Shown here piece after piece: positions 47,310 through 56,683 of a stretch of 64,000 nt of DNA. The notes beneath the pieces are model-generated. The model saw only the letters and a list, made by a program, of their open reading frames with translations. It did no database searches and was not told where the DNA came from. Origin of the DNA: Clavaria fumosa (Eukaryota; Basidiomycota; Agaricomycetes; Agaricales; Clavariaceae); NCBI GenBank assembly GCA_951802425.1, contig OX637801.1, forward strand, positions 3,410,001-3,474,000, in the 5' to 3' direction. A program made the translations under genes and the position numbers. How positions within the stretch are numbered: position 1 is the stretch's first letter; each line of letters opens with the position of its first letter.

Positions 47310-47850
47310 TGTCAGTCCAAGTCCCTCGCAGAAGTGAGAAGGGGAAAGAAGCTCGATTTCAACGTAGGGAACTACACACATTACAAAGGTACTATATATA
47401 CTGGGGAAAGGGGGCTGTGTAGGGGACGAGTCATAAAAAGGGGAATGAGGCTACGTGCACTGAGTCGCGCGGAATAGGGGAGGCAGTATAGGGAAAAGGG
47501 GATACCAAATACAGAAGGTAGCGGCAAGGGACGGATAAGGGGAAAGTGACAAGAGAAATGCTTAGCATGGGCTTGGCTGGCCGTGGAGGGGCCTGGATTA
47601 GTCCCGATTAGGGTAAAATACTTGATGGGAGCTGTCAGATGAATTATTGCTGATCTGCCTCCATCACAAATTGCAAAGCGTGGGAAAAGGTCGAGGAACG
47701 TGGGTGTGGGCACGTGGCGGCGCTTATCGGGAGCTCATAGGCGCCGCTGCATGGTCGCGGAGGGTCACGTGGTCCCATACTCGGCCCTCGTAACTAGTCC
47801 CTAGCGCGTTGTGGATTCAGTGACAGCGGCTTATGTAATGGATCCTGACA
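47310..47850 (-). repeat. 3' LTR of Ty3 element 2
   Basis: 541 bp, partner of 53271-53811; on the minus strand it starts TGTCAGGATCC and ends GGACTGACA. Confidence 0.93.
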
Positions 47851-47861
47851 TGGCCCCCTCC

Positions 47862-49340
47862 TCAAGGCTGGGCATCTCGACTGGCCAATCGCGCCTTGTC
47901 TGGGTGCTTGAGGAAGAAGTCACAGAGAAGAATTGCGGTGTTGGTAAGGTTTTGGCGGGGTTCCCAGGTGTTTTCTTCGATGGGGTAGCCTAGCCACTTT
48001 ACCAGGTATTTCACTCCTCGTCCTACTTTCTTCACATCCAGGATCTCTTCGACCTCATATTCTAAATGGTTGTCATCAATGCTTGGAGGAGGTGGAGGAG
48101 GTTGGGCTTGGGAGGCGAAAGAAGGGGGAATGAATGGGGTTAGGAGGAGCTCGTTGAATACATCGTGAATGCGCCAAGCAGGGGGTAGCTTGAGGCGATA
48201 TCCTGCTGGTCCTACTTTCTGGACGATGGCAAAAGGCCCAGCCCGTTTGTTGTCAAGTTTCTTATTTGGGCAGTCCATTTTCAAGTTTCGCATGTCGAGC
48301 CAAACTAAGTCTCCCTTCCCATACTTGCGGCTGGGTCGTTTTCCGCTGTCGTAGCTTTTCTTCATTGCCAGCGCGGCTTTCTCCATGGCCTCTTTGGCAG
48401 CATGTCGCGACTCTTCCAACTTTGCCATCCACTCATCAGCAGCTGGGTTCACCTCTGTCCGCGGGTGTATACCTCCATTCCAGGGGTGTCGGCCGTAGTC
48501 CAGAAAGAAGGGCGTGTAGCCTGTCGCGGAATGTTCCCGGTTATTCAGCGCGAATTCCGCTGTGCTCAACCACTCCGCCCAATCATCCTGGAGATGGTCG
48601 ACGTATTCCCGCAGGTAGGTTTCGATCTCCTGATTCACCCGTTCTGTTTGTCCGTCAGTTTGGGGATGGAAGGCAGTGCTCGGATTAGCCTTTATCCCAA
48701 TCATCCGGTAGAACTCCTTCATGAATCGAGAGACGAACTGCGGGCCACGATCGCTGACGACCTTCTGGGGGATTCCGTGGTTCTGGAATACTCGGTCGCG
48801 GAGGATTCTAGCTGCTCCCAAACTTGTTAAGTCGAAACCGATTGCTTCGATGAGCGTGCGCTTGGTGAATTTGTCGACAATTACAAGGATAGAGTCGAAA
48901 CCACGGGACTGTGGCAGCGGCCCTACTATGTCCCAGCTGATTGCCCACCATGGACCATTCGGGACTGGGTGTGGGTGTAGGGGCGCGGCACGCTTGGTTT
49001 GGTCGGGTTTGGTTCTCTGACAGCCTTCGCATCCAGACACGTACTTCTCCACATCTTTTACCATCTCGGGCCACCAGTAGGCTTTGAGCATCATGGCTTT
49101 CATCTTCTTAATCCCGGGGTGTCCCGCGATGGGAAGGTCATGTTCATAGTTGAGTACCACCTCACGGACTGCCAGGGGTATCCATACAGTGCCACTTCTC
49201 CACCACAATCCCAGACAGTCTCGCGTCCAGCTGTCGTCGATTTCCGCGGGCTTGGTGACGTGTTCTGCGCTCCTTTTCTGGAGGAGCATCTCCATTTCAG
49301 ATGTGAAGCCGGTGCGTATGTCCATGTCGGGGGGGAGCAT
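47862..49340 (-). pseudogene. Integrase and chromodomain, Ty3 element 2
   Basis: Open for 492 codons; stop TAA-side end at 47862. Zinc-binding motif HDLPIAGHPG...CEGCQ, catalytic D in SWDIVGPLPQ, D in VVSDRGPQFVS and E in HPQTDGQTERVNQE, a GPF/Y-type region (NKRAGPFAIVQKVGP) and a chromodomain (VKYLVKWLGYPIEENTWEP). The domain itself is intact, but an upstream TGA separates it from RT/RNase H, so I class it as part of a broken pol. Confidence 0.88.
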
Positions 49341-49385
49341 CTGGACGGGAGCATCTTCTTCAGTGGCATCCCCGTAGTCAGGTCG

Positions 49386-50597
49386 TCACGAGAGGGTATC
49401 GGCTTTGGTGTTGCTTTTACCGGTCCGATACTTGATCGCAAAGTCAAAGTTCTGGAGTTCTCCGTACCAGCGTATTTGTCGTGGTTTCAGTTTTTGGGGC
49501 TTTCTGAAGTATTGCAAGTTTGCATGGTCAGTCCATATCTCGAAGGTTTCGTCCACTCCTATGAGATATGCTCTCCACTCTCTCAACACTCTGATAACCG
49601 CGAGGAGCTCCTTGTCATAGATGTCATAATTCTTTTCAGCCGCTGTGAGGGCCTCGGAGATGTAGTCGACTGGCCTCCAGGTCCCATCGGGCTGCTGCTG
49701 GGAAAGAACCCCACCTGTTGCGAGGTTACTAGCGTCTGTTTCTACTTTCCACCTGCCCGTATCCTGGTGTAGAGCAAGGACCGGGGCTGAAACAAGCGCT
49801 CCTTTCACGTCCAGGAAAGCCGCGACCTGTTTGCTCTGCCAGCACCAGGGGACGTTACCAGTGAGCTTAAACAGGGGTCTGGCTCGCGAGGACAGATTAG
49901 GGATGAACCTCCACAGGTGGTTGATCATTCCCAGGAAACGTTGGAGTTCCTTGACATTTCGGGGCTCTGGCCAGTTTCGGATTGCTTCCGCCTTGGCCGG
50001 GTCGTGCTCGAGTTGGTTGTGCGAGAGCCTGAGCCCTAGGTAGAATACCTCTGTCTTCTCGAACTCACACTTGCTCAGTCGGAGGCACAGTCCATTGTCG
50101 CGGAACCTCTGCAGGACTCGGTCCATCCAGAAACGGTGGGTCACGAGGTCGTCCGTGAAGATAATGACGTCATCGATATACGCGAGTACATGTCTGCCGG
50201 TGATTTCTTCTCTCAAGATATGGTTCATAAATCTCTGGAAGGTTGTGGGAGCATTCTGGAGCCCAAACCACATTACTGTGGGTTCGAACAAACCTCGCGA
50301 TGTCAAGAAGGCGCATCTCTCCTGGTGTCCTTCCCACAGCCTCATCGATGGAAACCCTCCCTTCGCGTCAATCTTGGAAAAGATCCTGGCTCCTCGCAGT
50401 TTGTCTACACAATCACGGATGCGCGGCAATGGAAACTTATCCTTAATCAAAAACAAGTTGAGGCGTGAGTAATCAATGATGGGCTGGAGCTTGTCTTTTT
50501 CTTGCTTGAAAAAGAACGGGCTGGCATAGGGGGATTTGGAGGGCCTTATCCTTCCTGAAGCCAGCTGCTCGTCGATCCACCTATTCATTTCTGTCAT
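49386..50597 (-). pseudogene. RT and RNase H, Ty3 element 2
   Basis: 403 codons. RT motifs: PYASPFFFKQEKDKLQPIIDYS, KIDAKGGFPSMR, FGLQNAPTTFQRFMN, active site YIDDVIIF, LSKCEFEKTEVFYLG. RNase H: VETDASNLATGGVLSQQQ and ELLAVIRVLREW. It ends in a TGA just after KADTLS where element 1 has an Arg codon, and is preceded by another TGA near 50679-50681, both consistent with C-to-T at CGA. Confidence 0.88.
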
Positions 50598-50678
50598 TTC
50601 CTCCCTAGTCAGCGAGTACAGTTTGGAGGATAAGTGCCCTGGGTCCTTGCGGAACTCGATCTTGATGTCAAAATCAGG

Positions 50679-51410
50679 TCACAGTTTGGGTAACTCATCC
50701 CATTTTGCTTCACTAAAGACCGTTGGATATAGCAACGGCCAGTCGGGCATATCTCCAGAGTCCGAAAAGCGAATGTCTATGGTTGTCTGTAGCGCATTGT
50801 CCCATATACTGCCTTTAGGATAGGCCCAAGGGCTCGCGAGATGTGGGTCAAAGTGGCAACTTGTGGGGCAGCGCATGAAGGAAACCTTGCCTAGTGGCCA
50901 ATTGATCTTGGGGTTGTGTTTGGACAGCCAGTCATGCCCCAAGATGATCTTGTGCGATTTGGCAGCTCCGAGCAAGAAGTGTATTCGCTCCTGGTGGTCC
51001 CCTATCGTTAGCAGGAGGTCGATGCCGTAGCGGATTGGTCCGTTCTTGTTTGCTGATCCGTCCACATTGTACACTTTGATTGGGTTTTGTAGTGGGACAG
51101 GTTCCAGTCCAAGTTCCTTACACCAGGCCAGGTCCATAAAACAATTGGTACATCCTGAGTCGATCAGGACCTTAACACCTCCCCATTCAGCCGTAGTCAG
51201 AGTTTCAAAGTGCACTGGTAAGGTCAACTCTCTCTTCTGCCTCTTTGGTTTCTCTTCCGCGACTTTTGTTGTTCTGTTGTCCTCAAGTTCGTTCGCGCTC
51301 CGAGCATGTCTCCGTTGCAAGATCGTGTATTTGGGTATACTTGCTACAGGTACAGGGGCGGGGGCGGGAACATTGCTTGTACTATTACAGAGACGCGAGT
51401 TTGGACTCAC
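50679..51410 (-). pseudogene. Aspartic protease region, Ty3 element 2
   Basis: Protease core VLIDSGCTNCFMDLAWCKE (active-site DSG), the flap-side strand HFLLGAAKSHKIILGHDWLSKHNP, then the linker to RT. Ends at a TGA (50681-50679) right after WDELPKL; the sequence beyond continues the same frame into RT. Confidence 0.85.
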
Positions 51411-52430
51411 TGCGTCTCTTCTCCAAAACCCTGCTCCTGGGTGGGAGCCAGCGGGAGCTGTTGTTGTTGTTGCTGGGCCTGCGGGGCACCAGCCATCTGT
51501 CTCTCTCTCTCGTATATCGCGAGCCTGTCGTGGAGTAGCGCAAGTTCATTCTCATATTCTTCCACCTCTACTGGGCCAGGGACCATCACGCAAACCTGCG
51601 GCCTTGGGACATAGGGTCGCGAGTCCGGGAGGTGGCAGTTTCGGGCGATGTGACCCACCTGGCCACAGCGGAAGCATCGACGTTCAACCGCAGGAGCCCG
51701 CATCTGGTCCATGATCATCCTGTCACCGGCACCAGTGGGACGGGGCATGATCTGAGGAGCAGGGGCGCGTTGCTGCTGCTGCGGAACGGAGGGGAAGCGA
51801 GGCGCGGGTTGCGGTGGGTTCGGGTTCGGGTAGTGTGGAGGCATAGGGAGTGGTCGCGACTGCTGGAATTGGGTAGGGGCGGGGCGGCTGGCGTTTTGCT
51901 CGCATATAATGGTGTTGAGTCTCCTCTGTTTGGGCGTCCAACATTTCGACCAGTTGCTTCCATTGGGCGTAGGTGACTGGCATGGGGTTGACGTTGTAGA
52001 CCTGCGTGGTCAGCCTCCGGTTGAGGTTCATCTCCAACCAGTGGATTAACACGTCCGAGTCGTTGACCGGGTCCAACTCTGCCTTGCGCATCAACGTTTC
52101 GAATAGAGCGAAGAACTCCACGGCTTCTAGCGCTCCCTGTTTCAACTTGGCGATATCGTTTAGGGCGGTCGCCATGATGTTAGGGTCATCGAAGGCCCTG
52201 CGCAGATCCAGGACGAAATCTTCCCAAGTCCCGGCTACTCCAGCATTTAGGATCTCATCACCCCGCATGTTCGCCCATTCTGCTGCGAATCCTTCTCCTG
52301 TAATCTTACTCAGCGCAAACAAGATCTTGTTCAGATCACTGGCATAGAGCCCCTGGTTTCCCAGGAACTGTAGTCGGAGGGACCTGAGGAAGGTCCAGAA
52401 ATTCTTCTTATTTCCATCAAAAGATGGAAC
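51407..52430 (-). pseudogene. Gag core and zinc knuckle, Ty3 element 2
   Basis: Gag core (FAAEWANMRGDEIL, FVLDLRRAFDDPN, DVLIHWLEMNLNRRL) is open from about 52430 to 51905. Around 51903, just after QHHYMR, the frame shifts by one base. The new frame gives a Pro/Gln-rich linker and the CCHC knuckle CFRCGQVGHIARNC, ending at 51407. The shift looks like a one-base loss because the Pro/Gln-rich reading with the knuckle is in the other frame. Confidence 0.75.
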
Positions 52431-52432
52431 GG

Positions 52433-53188
52433 CTAGGTCCAGGTGCGGGCGAGGGCGGCGGTGAGGGTTCTGGCGGCGATGGACTCGCGGGTTGGGGTCG
52501 CGGTTCCGGTTCTGGAGTCGCAGGTGATTGTGGTGGTGGTGGTGGCGACGGTGCTGGCCGGGCTAGGCGCTCGTCTAAACTCGCGAAGTCTACGGGGGGC
52601 TCGGTATGAACTGGTGCTGCTGGGGGGGATGGGGTTGATGGGATGACAGATGAAGGCGAGGGGTCGGTAATCATGGGTGAGGAATTGTTTGATTCCGATG
52701 AGGCTAAGCTCTGTCTGGATTGCCACGGAAACGTGCGTGGGTTCGTTCGTCGACTCGTCGTTGTCACTGTTCACATAGTCCTCAAGGTCGTCGAGGTTAA
52801 TGTCAATGGTGCTGTGTATGGGCGATCTCGTGCCTGAGGTCGCGGAATCCGGTAGGGCAGCTCTCAGTGCCTCTCTCAATCTCTCTTCTTGTCGACTCTG
52901 TTCCTGTGCATACAACCTTGCAAAATAGGGGGCAAGTCGTCTCTCCTCCTCAATAATCCACAGTTCGAAAGGGCGTAGCTCTCGTGGTCTCAGTACCGCA
53001 GTTTCCGTCTCCAATACGTCGGATTCTGTCGGGGCGTCCGGGTAGAATTCTGTTCTTACGCGGGCGTCAAAGTATCGGGCCCAATATTCGTCCTCACCAA
53101 AATCTAGGACCGTGGTGAGCCACTCGTCTGTTATGTCTTCATTACGCATTGGGTACGCCAGGATGATTCTCTCGTCGTTCTGTTGCAC
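52433..53188 (-). CDS. Extra 251-codon acidic ORF at the 5' end of Ty3 element 2
   Basis: ATG at 53188-53186. The first ~150 residues are acidic and well ordered (NEDITDEWLTTVLDFGEDEYWARYF, RPFELWIIEEERRLAPYF, STIDINLDDLEDYVNSDNDE). The rest is Arg/Ser/Thr/Pro-rich. It ends just before the Gag core, which is in another frame. Ty3 element 1 has no equivalent before its Gag. It may be the N-terminal domain of Gag separated by a frameshift, or a separate ORF1. Function unknown. Confidence 0.55.
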   Translation of the reverse strand: MQQNDERIILAYPMRNEDITDEWLTTVLDFGEDEYWARYFDARVRTEFYPDAPTESDVLETETAVLRPRELRPFELWIIEEERRLAPYFARLYAQEQSRQEERLREALRAALPDSATSGTRSPIHSTIDINLDDLEDYVNSDNDESTNEPTHVSVAIQTELSLIGIKQFLTHDYRPLAFICHPINPIPPSSTSSYRAPRRLREFRRAPSPASTVATTTTTITCDSRTGTATPTRESIAARTLTAALARTWT

Positions 53189-53260
53189 ATGACGGGCAGG
53201 GGGTAAGGAGAAAGCTAGGCCAACCGGGGGTTGACAGGGTCAAGGTAGCAAGGGGTGGAT

Positions 53261-53270
53261 GTTGAAATTG
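53261..53270 (-). promoter_or_regulatory. Candidate self-primer binding site, Ty3 element 2
   Basis: On the minus strand, internal bases 3-10 (53268-53261, ATTTCAAC) are the exact reverse complement of LTR bases 53324-53317 (GTTGAAAT), which lie 37 nt downstream of the LTR TATA start (53361). Same position as in element 1, different sequence. Confidence 0.55.
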
Positions 53271-53811
53271 TGTCAGTCCAAGTCCCTCACAGAAGCAAGA
53301 AGGGGAAAGAAGCTCGATTTCAACGTAGGGAACTACACACATTACAAAGGTACTATATATACTGGGGAAAGGGGGCTGTGTAGGGGACGAGTCATAAAAA
53401 GGGGAATGAGGCTACGCGCACTGAGTCGCACGGAATAGGGGAGGCAGTATAGGGAAAAGGGGATACCAAATACAGAAGGTAGCAGCAAGGGACGGATAAG
53501 GGGAAAGTGACAAGAGAAATGCTTAGCATGGGCTTGGCTGGCTGTGGAGGGGCCTGGATTAGTCCCGATTAGGGTAGATTACTTGATAAGAGCTGTCAGA
53601 GGAATTATTGCTGATCTGCCTCCATCACGAATTGCAAAGCGTGGGAAAAGGTCGAGGAACGTGGGCGTGGGCACGTGGCGGCGCTTATCGGGAGCTCATA
53701 GGCGCCGCTGCATGGTCGCGGAGGGTCACGTGGTCCCATACTCGGCTCTCGTAACTAGTCCCTAGCGCGTTGTGGATTCAGTGATGGCGGCTTACGTAAT
53801 GGATCCTGACA
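53271..53811 (-). repeat. 5' LTR of Ty3 element 2
   Basis: 541 bp. On the minus strand it has a TATA box (tatatata, 53361-53354), with the R-region start GTTGAAAT at 53324. Confidence 0.93.
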
Positions 53812-54312
53812 CTAATAGCATAGTCCTTGTGCAGATGGAGTATCTGCGCTTTCTTTCACTGCAAGCTAACCACTCAAGCTAGTCTTTTGAAATTTTGTGT
53901 GCCTATATCTACCCCTCTAATCCTCAATCTCCATGGTTTACATTGTTCCAAAACCTATTTCGCAATGCATGCCAGAGCTGCTGACCAAACCAGTCAAAAT
54001 TCTCCCATTTATCAAAACCAACCATAGGATTCCAAAACAAATGGAATTCTATACTGGGCCATCCCATACCTATCATATTCCATCCCTCTCTCTCCCCTCC
54101 CATCACCCACAAAGCAACAATTCCAGCATACAGTCAGAATCCAGTTCTCACAGTCCTCACACAGTTTGTACTTGTGGTGGCACCTAAATCAAATGGGATC
54201 ACATTGAAAGATTGAGTATAGTGCATGAATAATACACCCTGACTTTGTTTCAATTACTCTGCCACATCCAGGACTACAGTTGCCTTCCTACAAACCTAAA
54301 CAACAACAGTAC
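53812..54312 (+). repeat. Duplicated non-coding segment X, copy 1
   Basis: Starts ctaatagcatagtcc and runs to gtacccat. A second copy is at 59565-60068 with small differences. No gene. After 54312 this copy continues with acaagtttgtaggcc, which is the unoccupied version of the site where the 60069 element inserted. Confidence 0.75.
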
Positions 54313-54467
54313 CCATACAAGTTTGTAGGCCTCACAGCACAAGATCTAACTGTGAAAATCTCTTGAAATTGATCATGGATGCTCTAAATGATGACCACTA
54401 TCATATAACATGCCAAACAGACCAAACTGTTTTTCTGAGAATGGTCCCTTGTTGCTCCTATCCTGCT

Positions 54468-54901
54468 ACCCACAACACTTGGCCAATGCAGCATTGGCCA
54501 ACTTCTGTTAAATAATTTCCAATAATCACCAAAATATTCATATGCCTAGTTCCCATTTTTGGCATCATCTTTTGTATGGAAACCACATCCCACTTTCCAT
54601 CTGTTCCAAAGATCCCCATTATTCTTGATATTAAATGAGCATGGCACATTGGCTATATCTCAGCAAACACTTCATATATTTTCATCAGACTTTGTGAGTA
54701 GATGCATACCTATGAGCAGTATCTTCAGTAATATTTATATGAATTTACATGATTTAATGTAAAGGGTAGAGTGGGTGTGCAGATGAAGCAGAAGTGTGAG
54801 CCAGGGTGAGAGTGAAGATGATTGTGAGAGTGACAGAGTAAATGGGGTGGGTGAGGGTGAGTAAGAGTGTTCATGAAGGTGAAGGTGAGGGGTGAAGGTG
54901 A
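54468..54901 (+). repeat. Diverged satellite-related monomer, copy 2
   Basis: 434 bp direct copy of 46871-47304; catatgcct here against catacgcct there. Confidence 0.8.
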
Positions 54902-55080
54902 CTGAGAGTGGGGTTCAGGCTTCTTTTCTCATGACTGTGATGGTCCCTTGTCCTTCACAGGTGTAATACTTTCTATCCCTCAAATGAACTGGACTCAATG
55001 GTATATTGAGCTAGTAGTTCTATGTAGAGGGATCCACCCCTCTGTACAGTTGTGACACAGTATATATATGTGAGTGGCCT

Positions 55081-55290
55081 ATCAGGACCCATTCATTTTC
55101 CCTTACCCAAGCAAACTCTACTGACACTTATGAACCTCCCAACAGCCTTCTACAACCTTGCAAGCCCCTTTACACACTTCTGGAACCTGCAGTCCCCTTC
55201 CAGAAGCCTCTCCGACCTTCCCTGCTCTTACATGACACTCACAACCACCAGGCTGTACTTGCAATGCCCTTCCCTAACACACCTTATGCA
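55081..55290 (+). repeat. Decayed fragment related to the 35798 solo LTR
   Basis: Aligns with the first ~200 bp of 35798-37125 (atcaggacccatt, cttccagaagcctctcc). Most differences are CG to CA or TG, as expected of methylated and deaminated DNA. Confidence 0.6.
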
Positions 55291-55984
55291 TACCTACCAC
55301 CTGAACCCCATTGCACATCTGTTATGGATCTGGTACTAGGTGCAGTCAGAAATGAGTCACTGAGAATCAGGATGACTCAGACAGGTCCTCAATTCCTTAT
55401 GCAGTTGGCCTACAGGACTAGTAGACCCTCCAGTTCCATACCTTCCTGCTAACAGTATTGAAACCAACACTGCTAGCAAGGCATTGCTTTGGGCAGATAT
55501 TATTATTAGTTAGTAACCTAAGTCACAACATCCCATGGGCTTAGCCATTGTACAGTAGAACAGCTTGTACCCTATACCAAGATATCTGTAACTTGCTCAA
55601 TACTTACCGCGCCGAGGGAGTCGGCATAGGGCGGCTCGATCAAAGCCTGGGTACCCTTGGGTACCCAGATCACTTGACCAGACTAAGTCCTTAGTCAGCA
55701 ATTACTAGATTTAGTTCAACTAGATTTAGTCCTTAGTTTAACTAAATTTGTCCTTAGCTCCTTGCTGGGCTAGACATAGGCTTAATCCTCTTGGGGGATG
55801 GTGTAATCGATAAGTGGGTATGTAATGATGCCTGCAACGTGAGGTTCCGTCAGCTATTTATACTCAAATTTGCATATCTACTACATTTGGAAAGATTCAA
55901 CATAGCTCCTTAACTAGTAATCCTAACATACCATTTAAGGACTCTAAATTAAGGAGAATTTGGTAGGTTTACATATCAGGCAGG
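55291..55984. other. AT-rich DNA without recognised features
   Basis: No gene. A run of tagtccttagt/ctagatttagt-type words lies at about 55680-55760. The remainder is unassigned repeat-like DNA. Confidence 0.4.
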
Positions 55985-56420
55985 TGTCACAACCCAACAC
56001 ACCCCACTATGGGCCGCCCGATGCACCCGCACACACCACGACTACTCCCGATGTAATTCCGCCGCCTGACTGCTGTCCCCAATCGACAATCAGCAATACC
56101 ATGCGTGGGTCGAAATTCCAACATACTCCGCATGCTTCGCCATTGTTCAGCTGACATCAGGAAACTTGGGAAACAAGTGGAGTCAGTTTAGGACTTGCAG
56201 GGTGGTCACCAGATGAGTTAATGAAGGTCCCTTAACAATATTAGATTTGGGGATTTGGATACTGTGGCTGAAACATGTTTCTGGGCAATTCCTTGGTCTT
56301 TGTTTTATAACTTCTTCTTTGCAGATTTTCTCCTACGCTATCCTATTTTAGATACCACTTACTATATAAACCCCAAGGTTGTAGTAGTTACTACAGCATA
56401 CAACATAAACTCGATTACCC
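55985..56420 (+). repeat. Possible 5' LTR of Ty3 element 3
   Basis: TGTCACAACCC start at 55985, a common LTR opening, and a TATA box (actatataaacc) at about 56359. The 3' boundary cannot be set because no partner LTR is in the window. Tentative. Confidence 0.35.
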
Positions 56421-56683
56421 GCTTATGCACAAGGATCGCTGTCGAGAGCTGCCTCAGGTACTGGACTGGGCATCACATAGTGGCCACCCTCTCATGTGGT
56501 CTCCAGGTCAAAACCCCCCCTTATGTTGTTCTGCTACCTCCCACCTCCTCCTGTTGTATCTGCGCCTCTTCCTGCCAATGCAGCTTGCATGCAGAATTCC
56601 CTCTCACCATCAGAATTTTGCTACACCCTCCCTCACTGTCGTTTACACTTGTATTTTGGTGGAATTGACCTACTCTTGACAGT

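Larger units (their letters stand above)
47310..53811 (-). mobile_element. Ty3 element 2: nearly complete chromodomain retrotransposon
   Basis: Two 541 bp LTRs (47310-47850 and 53271-53811) and an exact 5 bp duplication ctaat at 47305-47309 and 53812-53816. On the minus strand the order is Gag, protease, RT, RNase H, integrase, chromodomain. The LTRs differ at about 18 sites, nearly all transitions, so it is younger than element 1. A polypurine tract gaggagggggcca precedes the 3' LTR. Gag has frame breaks and Pol has two in-frame TGAs, so this copy is not autonomous. CpG content is high. Confidence 0.93.
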
